Source of the DNA: Amblyornis subalaris | Taxonomy: Eukaryota > Chordata > Aves > Passeriformes > Ptilonorhynchidae | Assembly: GCA_018881555.1 (NCBI GenBank) | Contig: JACAXG010000169.1 | Location: 1,016,751 to 1,080,750 of the forward strand | Direction of reading: 5' to 3' | Length of the DNA stretch: 64,000 nt | Shown here: positions 1 through 12,128 of the stretch, in pieces | How the letters are laid out: each line of letters begins with the position of its first letter | Numbering within the stretch: the stretch's first letter is position 1 | Translations under genes and position numbers: made by a program | The notes under the pieces: generated by a model | What the model saw: only the letters and a program-made list of their open reading frames with translations | Database searches by the model: none | What the model was told of the DNA's origin: nothing

Positions 1-496
1 TGCTGAGAACTGCCTTGTCCCGAGCTCCCTGAAATAAATCCTGAAATTTATTGACTGTGATTTAGTAGCAAGTTGCTGATGTCATTTACATGGTTTTGAA
101 ACCCAGTTTTAACTCACTTTGAAACAATTCCTCAGAAGCTCNTAAGACAGATGTTTCTTCCCTAACATGTATGTTCAGCTATTATTTAGGGAATCTAAAA
201 ATTTTGTGCATCACTTCAGTTAAACACGAGCCTAAACCACCAAACCCACAGGGAACATGTGATAACTGCATGGACTGGGGTAGGAGCTCAGTGACATTCC
301 AGACCCAACAGTGTCCCTGTGACAGGGGATCCCAGCTCAGCCTCACAGTGCCCTGGGCAGCACACGATCCATGTCCTGCCCGCTGCAATCCCACAGCTCC
401 AGTGGAAGGATCCCCAGGAATGAGCTCTGTCCTGCCACCCCCNTGTTCCCCACAGCCCCTGTGAGTCCCTGGGCCAGCTCTGCAGCAGATACTCAC
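1..496 (-). other. ZNF618: ZNF618 intron 10, partial
   Basis: Intronic sequence following the exon 10 donor. I see no further exon, repeat family or RNA gene here. Short open frames on both strands have no recognisable motif and contain ambiguous bases. Confidence 0.7.
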
Positions 497-586
497 TGAT
501 GGGTGCGTGCAGAGCCACATGCTCTTGGTAGGGAGTGTAGTACTTGTACTGCTTGCCACAGAACTCACAGGTGTAATTGCCAGTTT
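497..586 (-). CDS. ZNF618: ZNF618 exon 10, zinc finger 3
   Basis: A 90-nt exon, phase 1-1, acceptor gtttcgcag, donor ATCA|gtgagt. After the carried A (Lys) it reads TGNYTCEFCGKQYKYYTPYQ, then EHVALHAPI. This is a complete C2H2 finger (CX2C, X12, HX3H) that again carries the GK[KQ]YKYY core. It agrees with the remembered human finger 3 throughout. This is the last coding exon in the window. The next one (starting S-T-A-P in human) and the fourth finger should lie to the left of base 1. The ambiguous bases at 142 and 443 are outside the exon. Confidence 0.96.
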
Positions 587-1590
587 CTGCGAAACGAAAC
601 AAGCACAAAGGTCAGGGAGGAGGGCAGCCCTCTCACACAACCCACAGTTTCTTGACTCTTTACAGAGAAACTGGCCAGGTCACACAAACATTCCTCATGC
701 ATGTGGAACTCACCTGCCCTATAATCCACACATCCTTTTCCCAAGAAAGGCAACAGTTCAAGACAGAGGGATAGACCATGCATAAAAAGTCCAGTAGAAC
801 TGAACAAGCTGCAGGAGATTACCCCAAAATTACAGCAAGCAAGTGNGCAAAACAAGGAAGAGAATCCAGGTCTAAAGTCTGTATTGCAGATGGCAGTTTT
901 GTCCTCTGCTTTCAGAAAGTCTGTGATGTGTGGACAGCAGGAACAGTCCAACTAGGAAACGAATAGTCAAGCTCAAGTATTAGAGAACTTTTATACTGAG
1001 ACTGTAGAGTTCTCTTGCAGGAGAGGGGGCTTTTCTGGAGTAACTGTGCTCATTCCTGCTTTGGGGGTACCGGAAATAGTGGACTGTAACCACACACTGA
1101 CACCTCCTGCTGTTGCCAGTGCTGGAGTACAGAACTGACAGCAAGCTGCAAGCCAAAGCAAAATCCATGGACAATCAACTGTTTCCAAAATGGACAATTC
1201 AGAGAAATGCTTTGTCAAAACCTGGTGCTCTCTCTGTTTCCCTCTGCTCTGTTTGAGGACCCACCACAAAGGCATGTGAATGAATCATCTGCCAGCTCTC
1301 AGTGCACCTTAAGGCCCTCTCTCATCACTTCCAGATTGCTTTCCCCCTCACCCCCCTTCCTCTTCTCTTTGCAGAGCTCTTGAGCAGAAAACATCACACG
1401 GCTGCAGTTCTTAGGGCCAGGGCTGTTGGTGTTTGATGCTCCTTTGAACCTGAACATATCTTTGAGCACCCCCAAAGTCCCAACCCCTCTGTGTAAGGCA
1501 GTGCTTCCTGCTTTTCCTAGAGGTACNCAGCTGAGGGCAGGTGTGACTCCTCTGTGTTTTCTCTTTCCTTAGGAATACAATAACTCTTAC

Positions 1591-1668
1591 TTGGCCCAAT
1601 CTTCTGGAAGGGTTCTGGCTCCTCCTCCTTCACCTCATCGGCGGCGATGACGGCCTGGTCGTAGGGGT
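1591..1668 (-). CDS. ZNF618: ZNF618 exon 9 (acidic linker with VKEE motif)
   Basis: A 78-nt exon, phase 1-1, acceptor gttctcttgcag, donor CCAA|gtaaga. It reads DPYDQAVIAADEVKEEEPEP, then FQKIGP and one base of Lys. It aligns with remembered human DPFDQGVVATDEVKEEPPEPFQKIGP, with conservative changes. The segment is acidic and contains VKEE, a match to the SUMO acceptor consensus. This is a prediction, but it is the second such site in the N-terminal part of the protein. The exon leads directly into finger 3 and has no ambiguous bases. Confidence 0.95.
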
Positions 1669-2417
1669 CTGCAAGAGAACAGAACCACAGGACAGCTGAC
1701 AACACCTCGGGTTTGCCTCCTACAGCTGCACGGGCACTGAATGCTCCTGCACCTGTACTCACATTTCCATCTGTAATAAGATTGGAAGACACGAATTACA
1801 AACCAAATGACCCCTCTGTCTGACTTGTCCCTCCTCCTCCTGAGGTGCCCCAGGATTATCGCCGCTCCCAGCCCACTAAGATGCCTTGTAGGTATTAATG
1901 TTTTAAAAATACAGAGGAAAACTCTACAAACACATTGCAAAGTCTGATCCATATTTCCTGATTTTCTTCCAGAGCATCTCCCTTCTACTGCTGCTGCACT
2001 GGCTCAAAGTGGGCACAGCAATGCAGTCTGCAGGCAACAAATACCTAACAAATACTGACCTNGGACTTCTACCAGCTAACAGCACAGCTAGCAACAAATC
2101 ACAACCCAACCCACTTTACAGAATTAATTTATGCCTTGAACAATTTACTGAATCACCNAAGACATGAAACACCTGTTTCTTTGATTTTCTGAAGCCTGAT
2201 CAACTGTATGTGCAACAAAAGCCTGGTATCTGCTAGGGCTGGGCATCAACCTACTGGCTCTGGACACTGGGAAGGGAGAGAGGATGCTCCCTGTCCCACT
2301 GCAATCCCTGGCAAAACTCCTTTGACTCTTACAAGTTCAGAATCAACTTGCTGTGTCTGAACTACTGAATGCTTGANAAGGTTGGTGAAATAAAGCACAC
2401 AAAGGAGCTCAGCTTAC

Positions 2418-2453
2418 CTGCCCGGTTTTCTGGGGCCCCTTCCACACTAAAAA
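2418..2453 (-). CDS. ZNF618: ZNF618 exon 8, 36-nt micro-exon
   Basis: A 36-nt exon, phase 1-1. The acceptor is preceded by a long pyrimidine-rich tract (cccctccttcttctattctgtgttag) and the donor is GCAG|gtaagc. With the carried G it reads VFSVEGAPENRA plus one base of Asp. This matches the remembered human linker between fingers 2 and 3. Skipping it joins G to AC of exon 9 and keeps Asp, so both forms are in frame. It was found only by homology and splice sites, being too short to stand out as an ORF. It has no recognisable domain. Confidence 0.9.
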
Positions 2454-3786
2454 CTAACACAGAATAGAAGAAGGAGGGGAAGAAACAAAACAGAAATTAA
2501 ATCCTCTTAAATGGTCTTGTTTTCCTCCTGCATTTCACATACTGCTTCAGCATATTGAATAAACCAGGCTGTGTGCCCCAGGCCCTCCTCTTCCCAGCAG
2601 CATCCACACAGGATCTAGTTGAGCATGCCCAGCCCTAATACACACAGATCCTCAAGGCCTTTGTTCTGACCCTGGCACGGCCCCAGGTGANCTCAGGTGC
2701 ACAGCTGCCTCACCTGTGTGTGCCGGGGCACAGCAGCCCCAGGGAGGAGCTGGGACAGTCCTTGCACACACNTGGAGCTGTTTCCAAGCCCTCTCACGGC
2801 CCTCGGCAGAGCCCCCTGAGACATTTCTGACTGAAGCAGCCACGTTCCCCTCACAGTGACTCCCAGGCCCACTGATTTCATTCTGGCTCCCCACAGGAGG
2901 AAGGGAGCTGGCAGTGGTGCCCTGCAGGAGAACACTGGCTGTCCCTAGAGCACGTTCAGATGTCCACAGGTCCCAGTTAAACACAGCCATTTTTCGGACA
3001 CCATGAATTGTGAAACACCACTTGCTTTTCTGAGACAGTCCAGCCACTCAAAACCTGCTGCTCTNCAAGCAGCCTCTTTCTAGGACTCTCCCTGGCCAAG
3101 TGAAGAGCAGGACCGACAGGCTTGCAGCACACACAGGGAGGGTCTGCAGCATCTGTGGGCTCCGAGCTGAGGAGCTTCAGATGTTCAGTAAGCAGGGGAA
3201 ACCCCAAAGTCAGTATGTTGATGCTTCATTTCCCCCAGTGCAGAAAAAAGAACCACTGCTTCTGGCAGCAGATGTTTGCTGCTGTCCAAGTGCCACCAGC
3301 CTAGGCCACATCTACACTCACAGAGGAGAAATCAGCCTGTAAGGGCCACTGACAACTGAACCAGTTCACTACCACAGTGATTAACAAGAATGAAACAACA
3401 TTTCCCANCTCTGGAATGTGGTTTGTCACAAAGGAATATGTTGGGAACAAACCTGTAAAGTCAGAAACCAAAAGGCAACCAACTCCTTCCCAGCAAATAG
3501 TCAGGCTGACCATTTCTCTTAAGGCACTCAGTCCCAGGATCTCCATCCTAACCATGAACCTCTCTGCAGACAGAACTGCAAGGACCCCAGGTCCCAGCAC
3601 AGGGCGTTGTTTTGATGCACACAAAGAGAACCAAGCACAGCAAACTCCTTCCTGCAGTGCCTGTAGACTGTGCCTCCATGGCAGAGGCAGGTGAGCCACA
3701 CTGTGCCCTGTCCTGCAGAACCACATTTGGTTCCCCAAAGACTTCTCAGCCTAGTTCAGGTGTCTGAGTGTCAAAACATTACTCAC

Positions 3787-3876
3787 CATCCACGGCATGT
3801 AGGTCTCTGTGCTCTTGGAAGCAGCTATAGTATTTATATTTTTTCCCACAAATGTCACANGTGTACCTAAAATTGT
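3787..3876 (-). CDS. ZNF618: ZNF618 exon 7, zinc finger 2
   Basis: A 90-nt exon, phase 1-1, acceptor cttcttcctacag, donor GATG|gtgagt. It encodes NFRYTCDICGKKYKYYSCFQ, then EHRDLHAVD. This is a complete C2H2 finger (CX2C, X12, HX3H) whose core GKKYKYYxCFQ repeats finger 1. It matches the remembered human finger 2 fully over the finger. The single ambiguous base falls in the third position of a Thr codon (ACN) and does not change the protein. The following AVD begins the linker to finger 3. The intron upstream is about 16 kb, while the introns downstream are short (about 0.75-1.3 kb). Confidence 0.96.
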
Positions 3877-6307
3877 CTGTAGGAAGAAGAAAACAGGCCA
3901 CTTTAGAAACTCTGAGGTNCAAGGCAAGCACTGCAACCACACTGCTCAATCAGACACCCCCGTGCACTCACACATCCCACGTGCTCTGTCACATCTCTAA
4001 GGCACACAGACGACCTCTGCCTCACACTGGTCCCCATGTGCCCCACACCATATGGCTTGGGGCATATTCTGATTTATTTCCTCTTCAGACAGCTCTGCTC
4101 TCCAGGGCAGACCCCACAGACCCCACAGCCATGAGGATGCAGGGCAGCAGGCCCTGCTGACATCTCCTTTGCAAGTTCAGGGCTGGTCAGGATGGGGACA
4201 AAGTGGCAGAACTAAACACAGTCAATGTATGAACTGTTAGAAACTAAGGTTTTAATAGCCAACTATAACATGGACTGGATGTGACCACACACTTGGCTCT
4301 CACTGCTGCTGTTCACTGGTTCCTAATTGCACCCAGGATCCTGTTAGAACCAACAATCCAAGACACCCAGGACAGCAGGTTCTCAATGAAGGGAGGACTG
4401 ATGTAGCTTGGCTTCATATCCGTTTGTTNCCTACACCCACCACTTCATCCCAGCAACAACCAACCCCTTAACCACAGCTGTGTGGGGCAGGCAGACAGAT
4501 GCAAACAGCTATGTTTGACAGATGTTCATGAATTTGCTTTGGTGTGAATAAGGATCGGAGCGTCTTTAGCTCAGCTACCACAGCAGTGTGAGAGGAGGAT
4601 TTCCCTGTCAGCTTGNTGGGGTTTTTCCCCCCTCTGCTGCCTGCACACACCTCAGGTACAGACTGACATCCCTGAGCAGTCATCCCACCCCTCACACAAC
4701 CCCAGCAGCTGATGGGTTGGGCTACGAGCCCATGGCAAACACAGTGAAGCATCAGCTTGTGCAGCCACAAAGATCTTAACACCAATGTGTTTTCCTTCCC
4801 AAGAGGAGCAAGGACTGCAGGCACCAGGTACCACGACTCCACAGAGGACCTGCCATTCAGCAAGCTCCCCTGAGCAGTGCAGTTGTTTGCATCCATGTAT
4901 CCCTACTGTCACCAAAGTTAAAGCCTTGTTCTTACCTCTTCCATGCCTGTCCAAACACCAGAGTGTGCACATTAAGTAAGCTTTTATTTTACTTCTCCAT
5001 CATATTACTTTTAAAATTACTCCATATTTTATGTTAGGATATACTGGTAGAGTCTAATCACTAAATGAAGAATCACTTTCCACCCTTTATTCTGCTTGGC
5101 AGAGTGACAGTAGAAGCTATGGGGATCTACCAGAGAATGCCACACCTATAAGGTGTTAAACAGTTGGGTACTGGAACTTTACCTCTGTGATCACAAAGAT
5201 ATTTGTATCTTAATCAGAGCACAGCAATGCTAAACTCAAGCTAAGGGAGTTTTAGAAGCCTAGGCTGGACAAACAAGGTGAAAGGAAGGGAGAGGAGGGG
5301 GAGCAGTGAAACACACCTGTGAGAACACTCCAGTGGGAAAAGCACTGGTGAGTCACATTTCACTGTGTTTCATTAGATGATCTTATGCAGGCTCCTTCTG
5401 TGGTCACGCAATGGTGCTGAGGGTCTCCCTCNACCCTGGACCCCTTCCCACAATATAGAGGATCTAATGACTGCTGCTGAGTATCTGAGTAGCTGTTGCA
5501 AAAAACCCATGGTCAAATATCAGAGAAAACTCCTAACGTGGCATCAGGAATGAGTCCCACCTCGCTGGGTGTCCCCAAAACAAGGACCTAACCTCCTTTC
5601 TGAAGTGCAATGAGCCATGCAGAACCCACTGAAGATTAATTCTTCAAAGGCATCCCAAAGGCCAAGCACTTTCACATTTGGAGGACAAAACCTATCACGG
5701 CTGTAGCTTGGGAGAAAAGAGCTCAGTAAATCAGGAGACTTGTTAGAACAGAAGAAAACTAACACACCATTTCACAGGGCCAGGCATGGCTATTTGTGGT
5801 CCCTGTCACACAGTGGGGATCTCACCNTCCCCAGCAGAGACCTGAGCAGCACATGCTGGGTGTGAGCACAGAAAATGGGAACACAGTAACAGGTCTAACA
5901 GCACATCCCAAGAGAATAGGGGGTTGATTGTGTAGTCAGGGGACTGTGTTGCTGCAGGCAGAAGGATCTCCAGAGATTACANAGGAGTAAGAATTTGTTC
6001 CAGCTGGTCCAGCTTGGCACTGATCTCCTCCTGGACTCTGCAGGAGAGAACACCCAGAAAAGGGTGCCCAGCCTCAGGAATTTTACAGAGAATTCAGAAA
6101 GCACCAAGAGNTGGCCAGGTGCAGCCAAGCTTTACCCCTCTGAACAACAATCCCTCTTCAGGCTGCTCCCAAGTGCCAGACTTCCTCCTCCTCACCCAAC
6201 AAAGCCATCTTTGCTGACAGCCTGTGAACACTTCCAGTGCTGCCCCCAGCAGCAACTGCTCCCTTAGCAAGAAACTCCCTGAGCAGAATCACCTGCTCAC
6301 TACTGCT

Positions 6308-6480
6308 TAGAATCACAGAATCTCCNGAGCTGGAAGAGGGACCCACAAGGATCACGGAGTTCAACTCCTGGCCCTGCACAGGACACCACAACAATCTCAG
6401 AGCGCTGTCCAAACGCTTCTGGAGCTCTGTCAGGCCGTGACAATGGAGAACCTGTTTCAGGGTGGTTTTCCTGCTCTGGG
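6308..6480 (-). mobile_element. CR1 LINE fragment, J-like
   Basis: Reads (plus strand) agaatcacagaatctcc...ggacccacaaggatca, then the ctggccctgcacagg and tgtccaaacgcttctgg blocks. This is the reverse complement of the 3' end of an avian CR1 element. It is 5'-truncated and diverged. Confidence 0.8.
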
Positions 6481-9400
6481 TTGTAACTCCTACCCAAGGT
6501 ATGCATCTGGGGCACCATATCCAATACATGTAACAACACAGCTTTCCATGGGATGAGCTGCAAGGGCCTCCATGTGCTCAGGTGTGGCTGCAAAACCACA
6601 CTGGAACCCCATTCCTAAACCTCTGCAGAGAGGGATCGAGAGAGAGCCAAACTAATGCTACCTAAGCAAGTTTGCTCAGATTCAAATGCTCTGCTGTCGC
6701 CAGGGAGACATTAACCCAGTGCAGCTTCACCCAAAGCACAACCACACCAACTGGCACTATCAGGACAGAGAAGGACACTCCTTAGCCCACCAGCACNTGG
6801 GTTCAGTGCTGTCCCTCACTGGCACTGACCTCCTTGCTGCAAGCTGAGCAATCACCTTGCTGCAAACCCAGACCCTTCGAAATGCTCCAGAGACATCTGG
6901 TTAAAACCCAAACTCCAGCAAGTACCATCCTCCTCCATGCTCAGGAGCTTCCTAAGGGGAGCGGTGATTCCAGAGAGAGGTCTAAGGAGTACCAGCCTTA
7001 CACATGTATTAATCTTTAATACACACTCCAAAACTGAGCATCCCATCTTACCAGTAGAAAAGGCAGAGGCAAGGCAGGGCTCGGCCTCGTTACAAGGTAG
7101 CTCCTCAGCTATAAAGGACCCCCACACGGACATGGCAAATGGGCAGATTTTACAAATACCCCCAGAAATAACTCCATGGGGCCTGAAAGCATTTTTGACC
7201 CCTCTGCTTGCAAGTGAACCCAATAACAGAGGAGAAGGTGCTGCTCTTCTCTGCCTGCCTCCAGGGGCTGGTCCCGTGGTGTGTCCAGCACTGACTTGGA
7301 CCTGCTGAACTCCATGCCCTGGGGCTGAGCAGNCAGCTCAGCTCTCTCCCAGATCCTGCATTCAAAATTTGGAGAATTTTTGTTGGTTTGATTCAAACAT
7401 TCCACAGAGAAGGAAGTACACATTTCATTTTGGCAGGAAAGAGAGCAGAGAACACATGCCTAGCAGAGGCAGGCAGAACAAGACATTTCTTTCCTTAGGG
7501 CACTTGGCCTCAGTGGATTTTGCTCTGGAAACCCAGGAAGGGAACAAGAGCAATCAGAAATGTGTTGAAAGATCAGGAGCTCTGTATCACTAAAAATACA
7601 GCTAAAAATACAGATCACTTAACCTGCCCTCCTAAGTGCAGGAATACCACAAAAACTGTGTACCAGCTGGTTTCCACCGGGCTCCAAGAGCTCTGCACAG
7701 CATCCCAGAAATCCAAACTGGAAACAGTCACATGCAGCTGATATCCCTGCAATGCTGACAGCACAGCCCACAAAGGGTCCCAAACGATGGGCTCTCCCCG
7801 CAGCAGCTGCAGGAGCTCCTCAAGGACTTATCCAAGGTGAAGAACAATTTTCACCTGACCCAGAATTGACACTGAGCTTTCAAATGGCAGAAGCCACAAA
7901 AGANACTTGATAGAGGAGCTCTCACAGCAACTGGCACTCTGCAGACACCCTTGAATCCTATTGATCCTGCTCTGGAGAGCACTGCAGGAACAGCTGTCTA
8001 GCAGGGACAGCCTCCATGTGTGGAAGGGCAAAACTGCTCAATGTAAACAGATTANAACAGCCTGCTGAGTTATTCCTAACACCCAAAAGTGCTGCAGGTC
8101 CCAGTCAAGAAAAAAGCAGGAAAATTAGAAGAGGGCAGTCTGGACAGCACTGCTTGTCCTGCTCCATGGGCAGGGTGGCTCCTTTGCACCAGGAGGTTTG
8201 AGAATGGCGAAGGAAGCATCCAATATCAGGAATTCTATTCTAAATCATCCATTCTATGATTCTANGANAATTCCACTTTCCTGGTTCACCTTGGGGAACA
8301 AGGCTTCCCGAACAGTTCACAAAGTCCAGCAGCAGCTCTCAAAGGGGAGGGGCTGGATTTCTTACAGCTGCAATGCATTTAGCTGTCACCTCTCTGTTTG
8401 GGGCTGTGATGTTTCTCCCCCAAAAAAAGCTTTCTGAGTGAGGCTTAAGTGACCATGAAGTATTAACATCATCCCTCCAGCCTCGGATCACAGGACAGTC
8501 CACAACATGCTCTGATCCTCAGTTTCACATTCCTCAACTGTTTCCTGAAAATTTGCTGGCAGATGCTGGAGTCTTCATGAGTCCTGCTGGTGACAAACCT
8601 GGAAAAACATCACCTTTCCTGGAATATCTGCCTCACTGAAAGGAACCACAAGCAACACCAACACTCTTCAGGAAATGCCAATTACCATGACTAATCCACC
8701 TGACACAAAGAAACAGGAAAGGATGGCATTTTCTAAGGAACATGCTGCATGCTTCCCACTGGGAAACACCTTTCCAAGCTGTGTCCAGAGCACACACTAC
8801 CTGAGCAGCCTCCCCAGAAGACCCAGAGTGCAGCTGCTGCTTCCTTACAACACATCAGGGAAAAAGAAACATCTGGGACCCTCACTTGTTTCTGTGGATT
8901 CCACCCAGGGCAGCACAAAGACAGCTCTGGAGAGAGGCTTCTTCTCCCTTTCCGCAGCCAGAGGGGCACCTAGATGGAAAGGAACACATTTATGGCTTCC
9001 TAGGCTGGCAGGACATTCCCCGCGCAGGCTCCCGGACAATTCCTTTGACCTGAGCCTTTGGCATCTTTTGCGGATTCCTCCTGNACTGGCAGTGAGGAGA
9101 GGCAGAATCAGGTTTGCAGACAAGACCACAGACCTGCATCTCCTCCCCACTGGAACTGTGCCTTGCACACAGGTCACAGCTTTACTGCTGCGTTTTACAG
9201 CCAAGGACAGGGTTGCCAGTAAAATCAGCTTCAATTTACATCAGAACTCAACTTAAAGGTGTCTAATGGCAAAATTCCTTGAAAAGGGAGCAGGACTGAG
9301 CCCAAAGTCAGCAGCAACTCCTTAAGAGGATTAAAGTACCCAGAGTTACATTAGTAAGGATTAAATAATAATAAAATCCAGAAATCTGGAAAGGACAGAA

Positions 9401-11885
9401 ACCCTCACACACNAAGGCACAAGCCAGAGCCTAAGTGGGGCTAAGGAAAAAATTTTCCCTGTGGGCAAACTATTCCAAGATCACTCATTTCACGATCATT
9501 TACTTCCTTCCCACAGATATTTGGCCTCCATCAGGAACGCAGGAGCCATCGAGGAACACACTGGCTTAACACAGCGCTTCCCATGCTTCACACAGGGGGT
9601 CCTGGGATGCAAACTGCCAAGCCAGGAATAAGGTAATCCCAAACACAGAGGGGTCAAATCCCCTGGAATTACACAAAAATTGGTGCAAGATGTTGGCTCA
9701 CCTTCCAGCTGGCACGGGGCTAACTGACAGGTGAGAGGGCATGGAGCCACAGGCTCATGCTTGGCTTCTCCCTGAAGCATTCCAGAGCCATTCCAGCTCC
9801 TGGAAGAGCTGCTGCAGGTACAGTCAGCAGCTACAGGGCTCATTTCACCTCACAGTNATTTTTAAGATGCTTTCAAGCTAGTGGTCAGAGAAATCTATAA
9901 ATTTTCTGATGCTTTATTGAAACCATGTGTCAGCTGAACGTATCACAATGGAGATTTCAACGCGCACCATCCAGGGCTGGATGTAATCCCACCACGTTTG
10001 GAAACTTGATGCCAGACTACCAGGAATTTCTCTGCAGAGGGGAATATCCTGGTTTAATTTCTGACAGAAAGAACCCTTGTTCAGAATAGTCTGATAGTCN
10101 CAAACTCTATTATTTTTTTAGAAAGCGTTTTGGGGAAAAGGTGTTTTGGGCTCTACTCACTGGAGGTTGAAAGGCAAAAGACTTCCCAGGCATTTTCAGG
10201 ATGTTACACATCAATGAATTTCCTTCTCCCTCAGTTAAAAGTATGCTCAAGTTGAATCCAAACAGACAGCAAATATCAGCAATTCAAAGCAAAAATATTA
10301 GTGTTTTACAATTATCCCCCAAATCAGCATCATGATCCAGGATATTGAAGCTCCATGACAAAATTCACACACACCAGACAACATAATTAATGCCAGCAGA
10401 TCCTGCCTCATTGTGGTGTCACTTCAGGGCAGAGGTGGATTCTTTTTTGTTCAAATTGTAACTAACTGTAAGACAAGGAATGATGAAATTAGTGTCTTAA
10501 GGTGCTACTCCCAGCAATCTGACCATGAACTACCCCACCTTGCATAATTAAAAAAATAAGAGTACCTGTACCTGTGTAACCTGTTGTTGAGGGAAGATTT
10601 ATCTTTTCTANCAGTAAGGATCTGAAGCTCCATCTCAAGTGAAAAACTCCATGCAGCCCACACTGTGGAGTACTGCATAACACATAGTGAAGGCCATTTT
10701 ATTTTAAATCCCCTTCTGGAATCAAAATGGTTTGGCTGGGAACACACCACTCATCTGCCTCTCAACTGGGCAGATTAAAGGATGTAGCACTAAGAGTTTC
10801 ATAAAAGAAAAGCAAACCTCATCTTGATTTTTTCCTACTCATTTGTCCATGACTAGAAATTCTGTTCTCACTCTAACTTCCAGATGGGAATTCACATGGG
10901 TTATCTGCCTGGTTTCCAAAGTGGAAAGGAAAAGTGCTGGTTAAGTGACTGAGCAGCACAGAAGAGATCCTGACTACAAAAATTTCTTAACGAACAAAAT
11001 GAAATTAAATTAATCCGGGGGGACACGGGACCCTCCTCTCCACAATCACCCGAGGTAATGGAGAACGCCAACCTTTCTGCTTAGGCTGAAGGGAAAAGGT
11101 GTCAGGAAGGTGATCCCTGTATTCCTCTGCCTTTCCTGGTTATGAAGATCCTTAGGAGTGAAACTACTCAGAAGTTAAATACTTAAAATACTTAAAAGTG
11201 TTTGGGTTGTTTGCTATTCAGGTTCAACATTGCTGAGATGCCAACCACAGCTCAGCAGAAAAGGGCCAGGCTGAAAGAAGAATTTGGAATAGTCCATAGC
11301 ACTGCTGGTATGCACCTTTTCTGTTGCTAAATGCCAGCCCACACTGGAAGATGGGAAGTGTATCCCTCACCGGATGCACTGGGGATGGATTTCTACCTTC
11401 ACGAAAACTCTCCTGGCATCTTCANGACAAACTGAAGCATGACCAGAACAGTCTGGGATTACTAAAATTCTTATCCTCTTTTTATTGAAATAAATATTTC
11501 TCCATCAATTTTCCTGCCTAGGAACTCTGTAAGAGATTTGTTTCCAAGTATTAGCATCCAGATTTCTGTAAACATGGTCTATTTGGGCAGCATCTGGGAA
11601 AGGGCAGAAATTTAATTCTTGTGGATATATTAGCAATTTTCTGTATAAGATCATCTGAAGAGCACAGAATTACAGAAAACTTGAAAGCCTCCTCTTCTAA
11701 AATCTCTGATANAAACCACAAGAGAGACACTGGTCCTCCCCAGAGCTATGGAACTGCAGGACTGCAGGAACACCAAACCCTCCAGCATGTGTCCGGTTCC
11801 TGAGCACACCTTCGGGCGCCATATGGCAACACACTGGATATCCAGGAACTGTTCCCAATGTCACCCACCTCAGACAGGAGGACAG

Positions 11886-12128
11886 ATCACAGAATTACAG
11901 AATGTCCTGGGCTAGAAGNGACCCACCAAGATCATCAGTCCAACTCCTGGCCCTGCACAGACACCCCAACAATCCCACCCTGTGCATCCCTGGGAGTGTT
12001 TCCAAACACTCCTGGAGCTCTGGCAGCCTTGGGGCCGGGACCATTCCCTGGNGAGCCTGTTCAGNGCCCACCACCCTCTGGGGGAAGAACCTTTCCTGAA
12101 ATCCAGCCCAACCCTCCCCATATCTTGG
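11886..12128 (-). mobile_element. CR1 LINE fragment, J-like
   Basis: Contains the block series gacccaccaagatcatcag, ctggccctgcacagacacc, ccctgtgcatccctgggag, ctctggcagccttggggcc and cccaccaccctctggggg. It shares these with the copies at 26918, 33003, 46668 and 53551. 5'-truncated. Confidence 0.88.

Larger units (their letters stand above)
587..3786 (-). other. ZNF618: ZNF618 introns 7, 8 and 9
   Basis: Three short introns between exons 7, 8, 9 and 10: 2454-3786, 1669-2417 and 587-1590. I see no interspersed repeats. This is the only part of the gene in the window where exons are tightly spaced, and it is free of recognisable CR1 copies. Pyrimidine tracts precede each acceptor. No other gene or RNA was recognised. 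Confidence 0.75.

Noticed and set aside
8236..8268. Possible CR1 tail (ccattctatgattcta).
   Set aside because: The match is limited to about 20 bases with no CR1 body next to it, too little to call an element.
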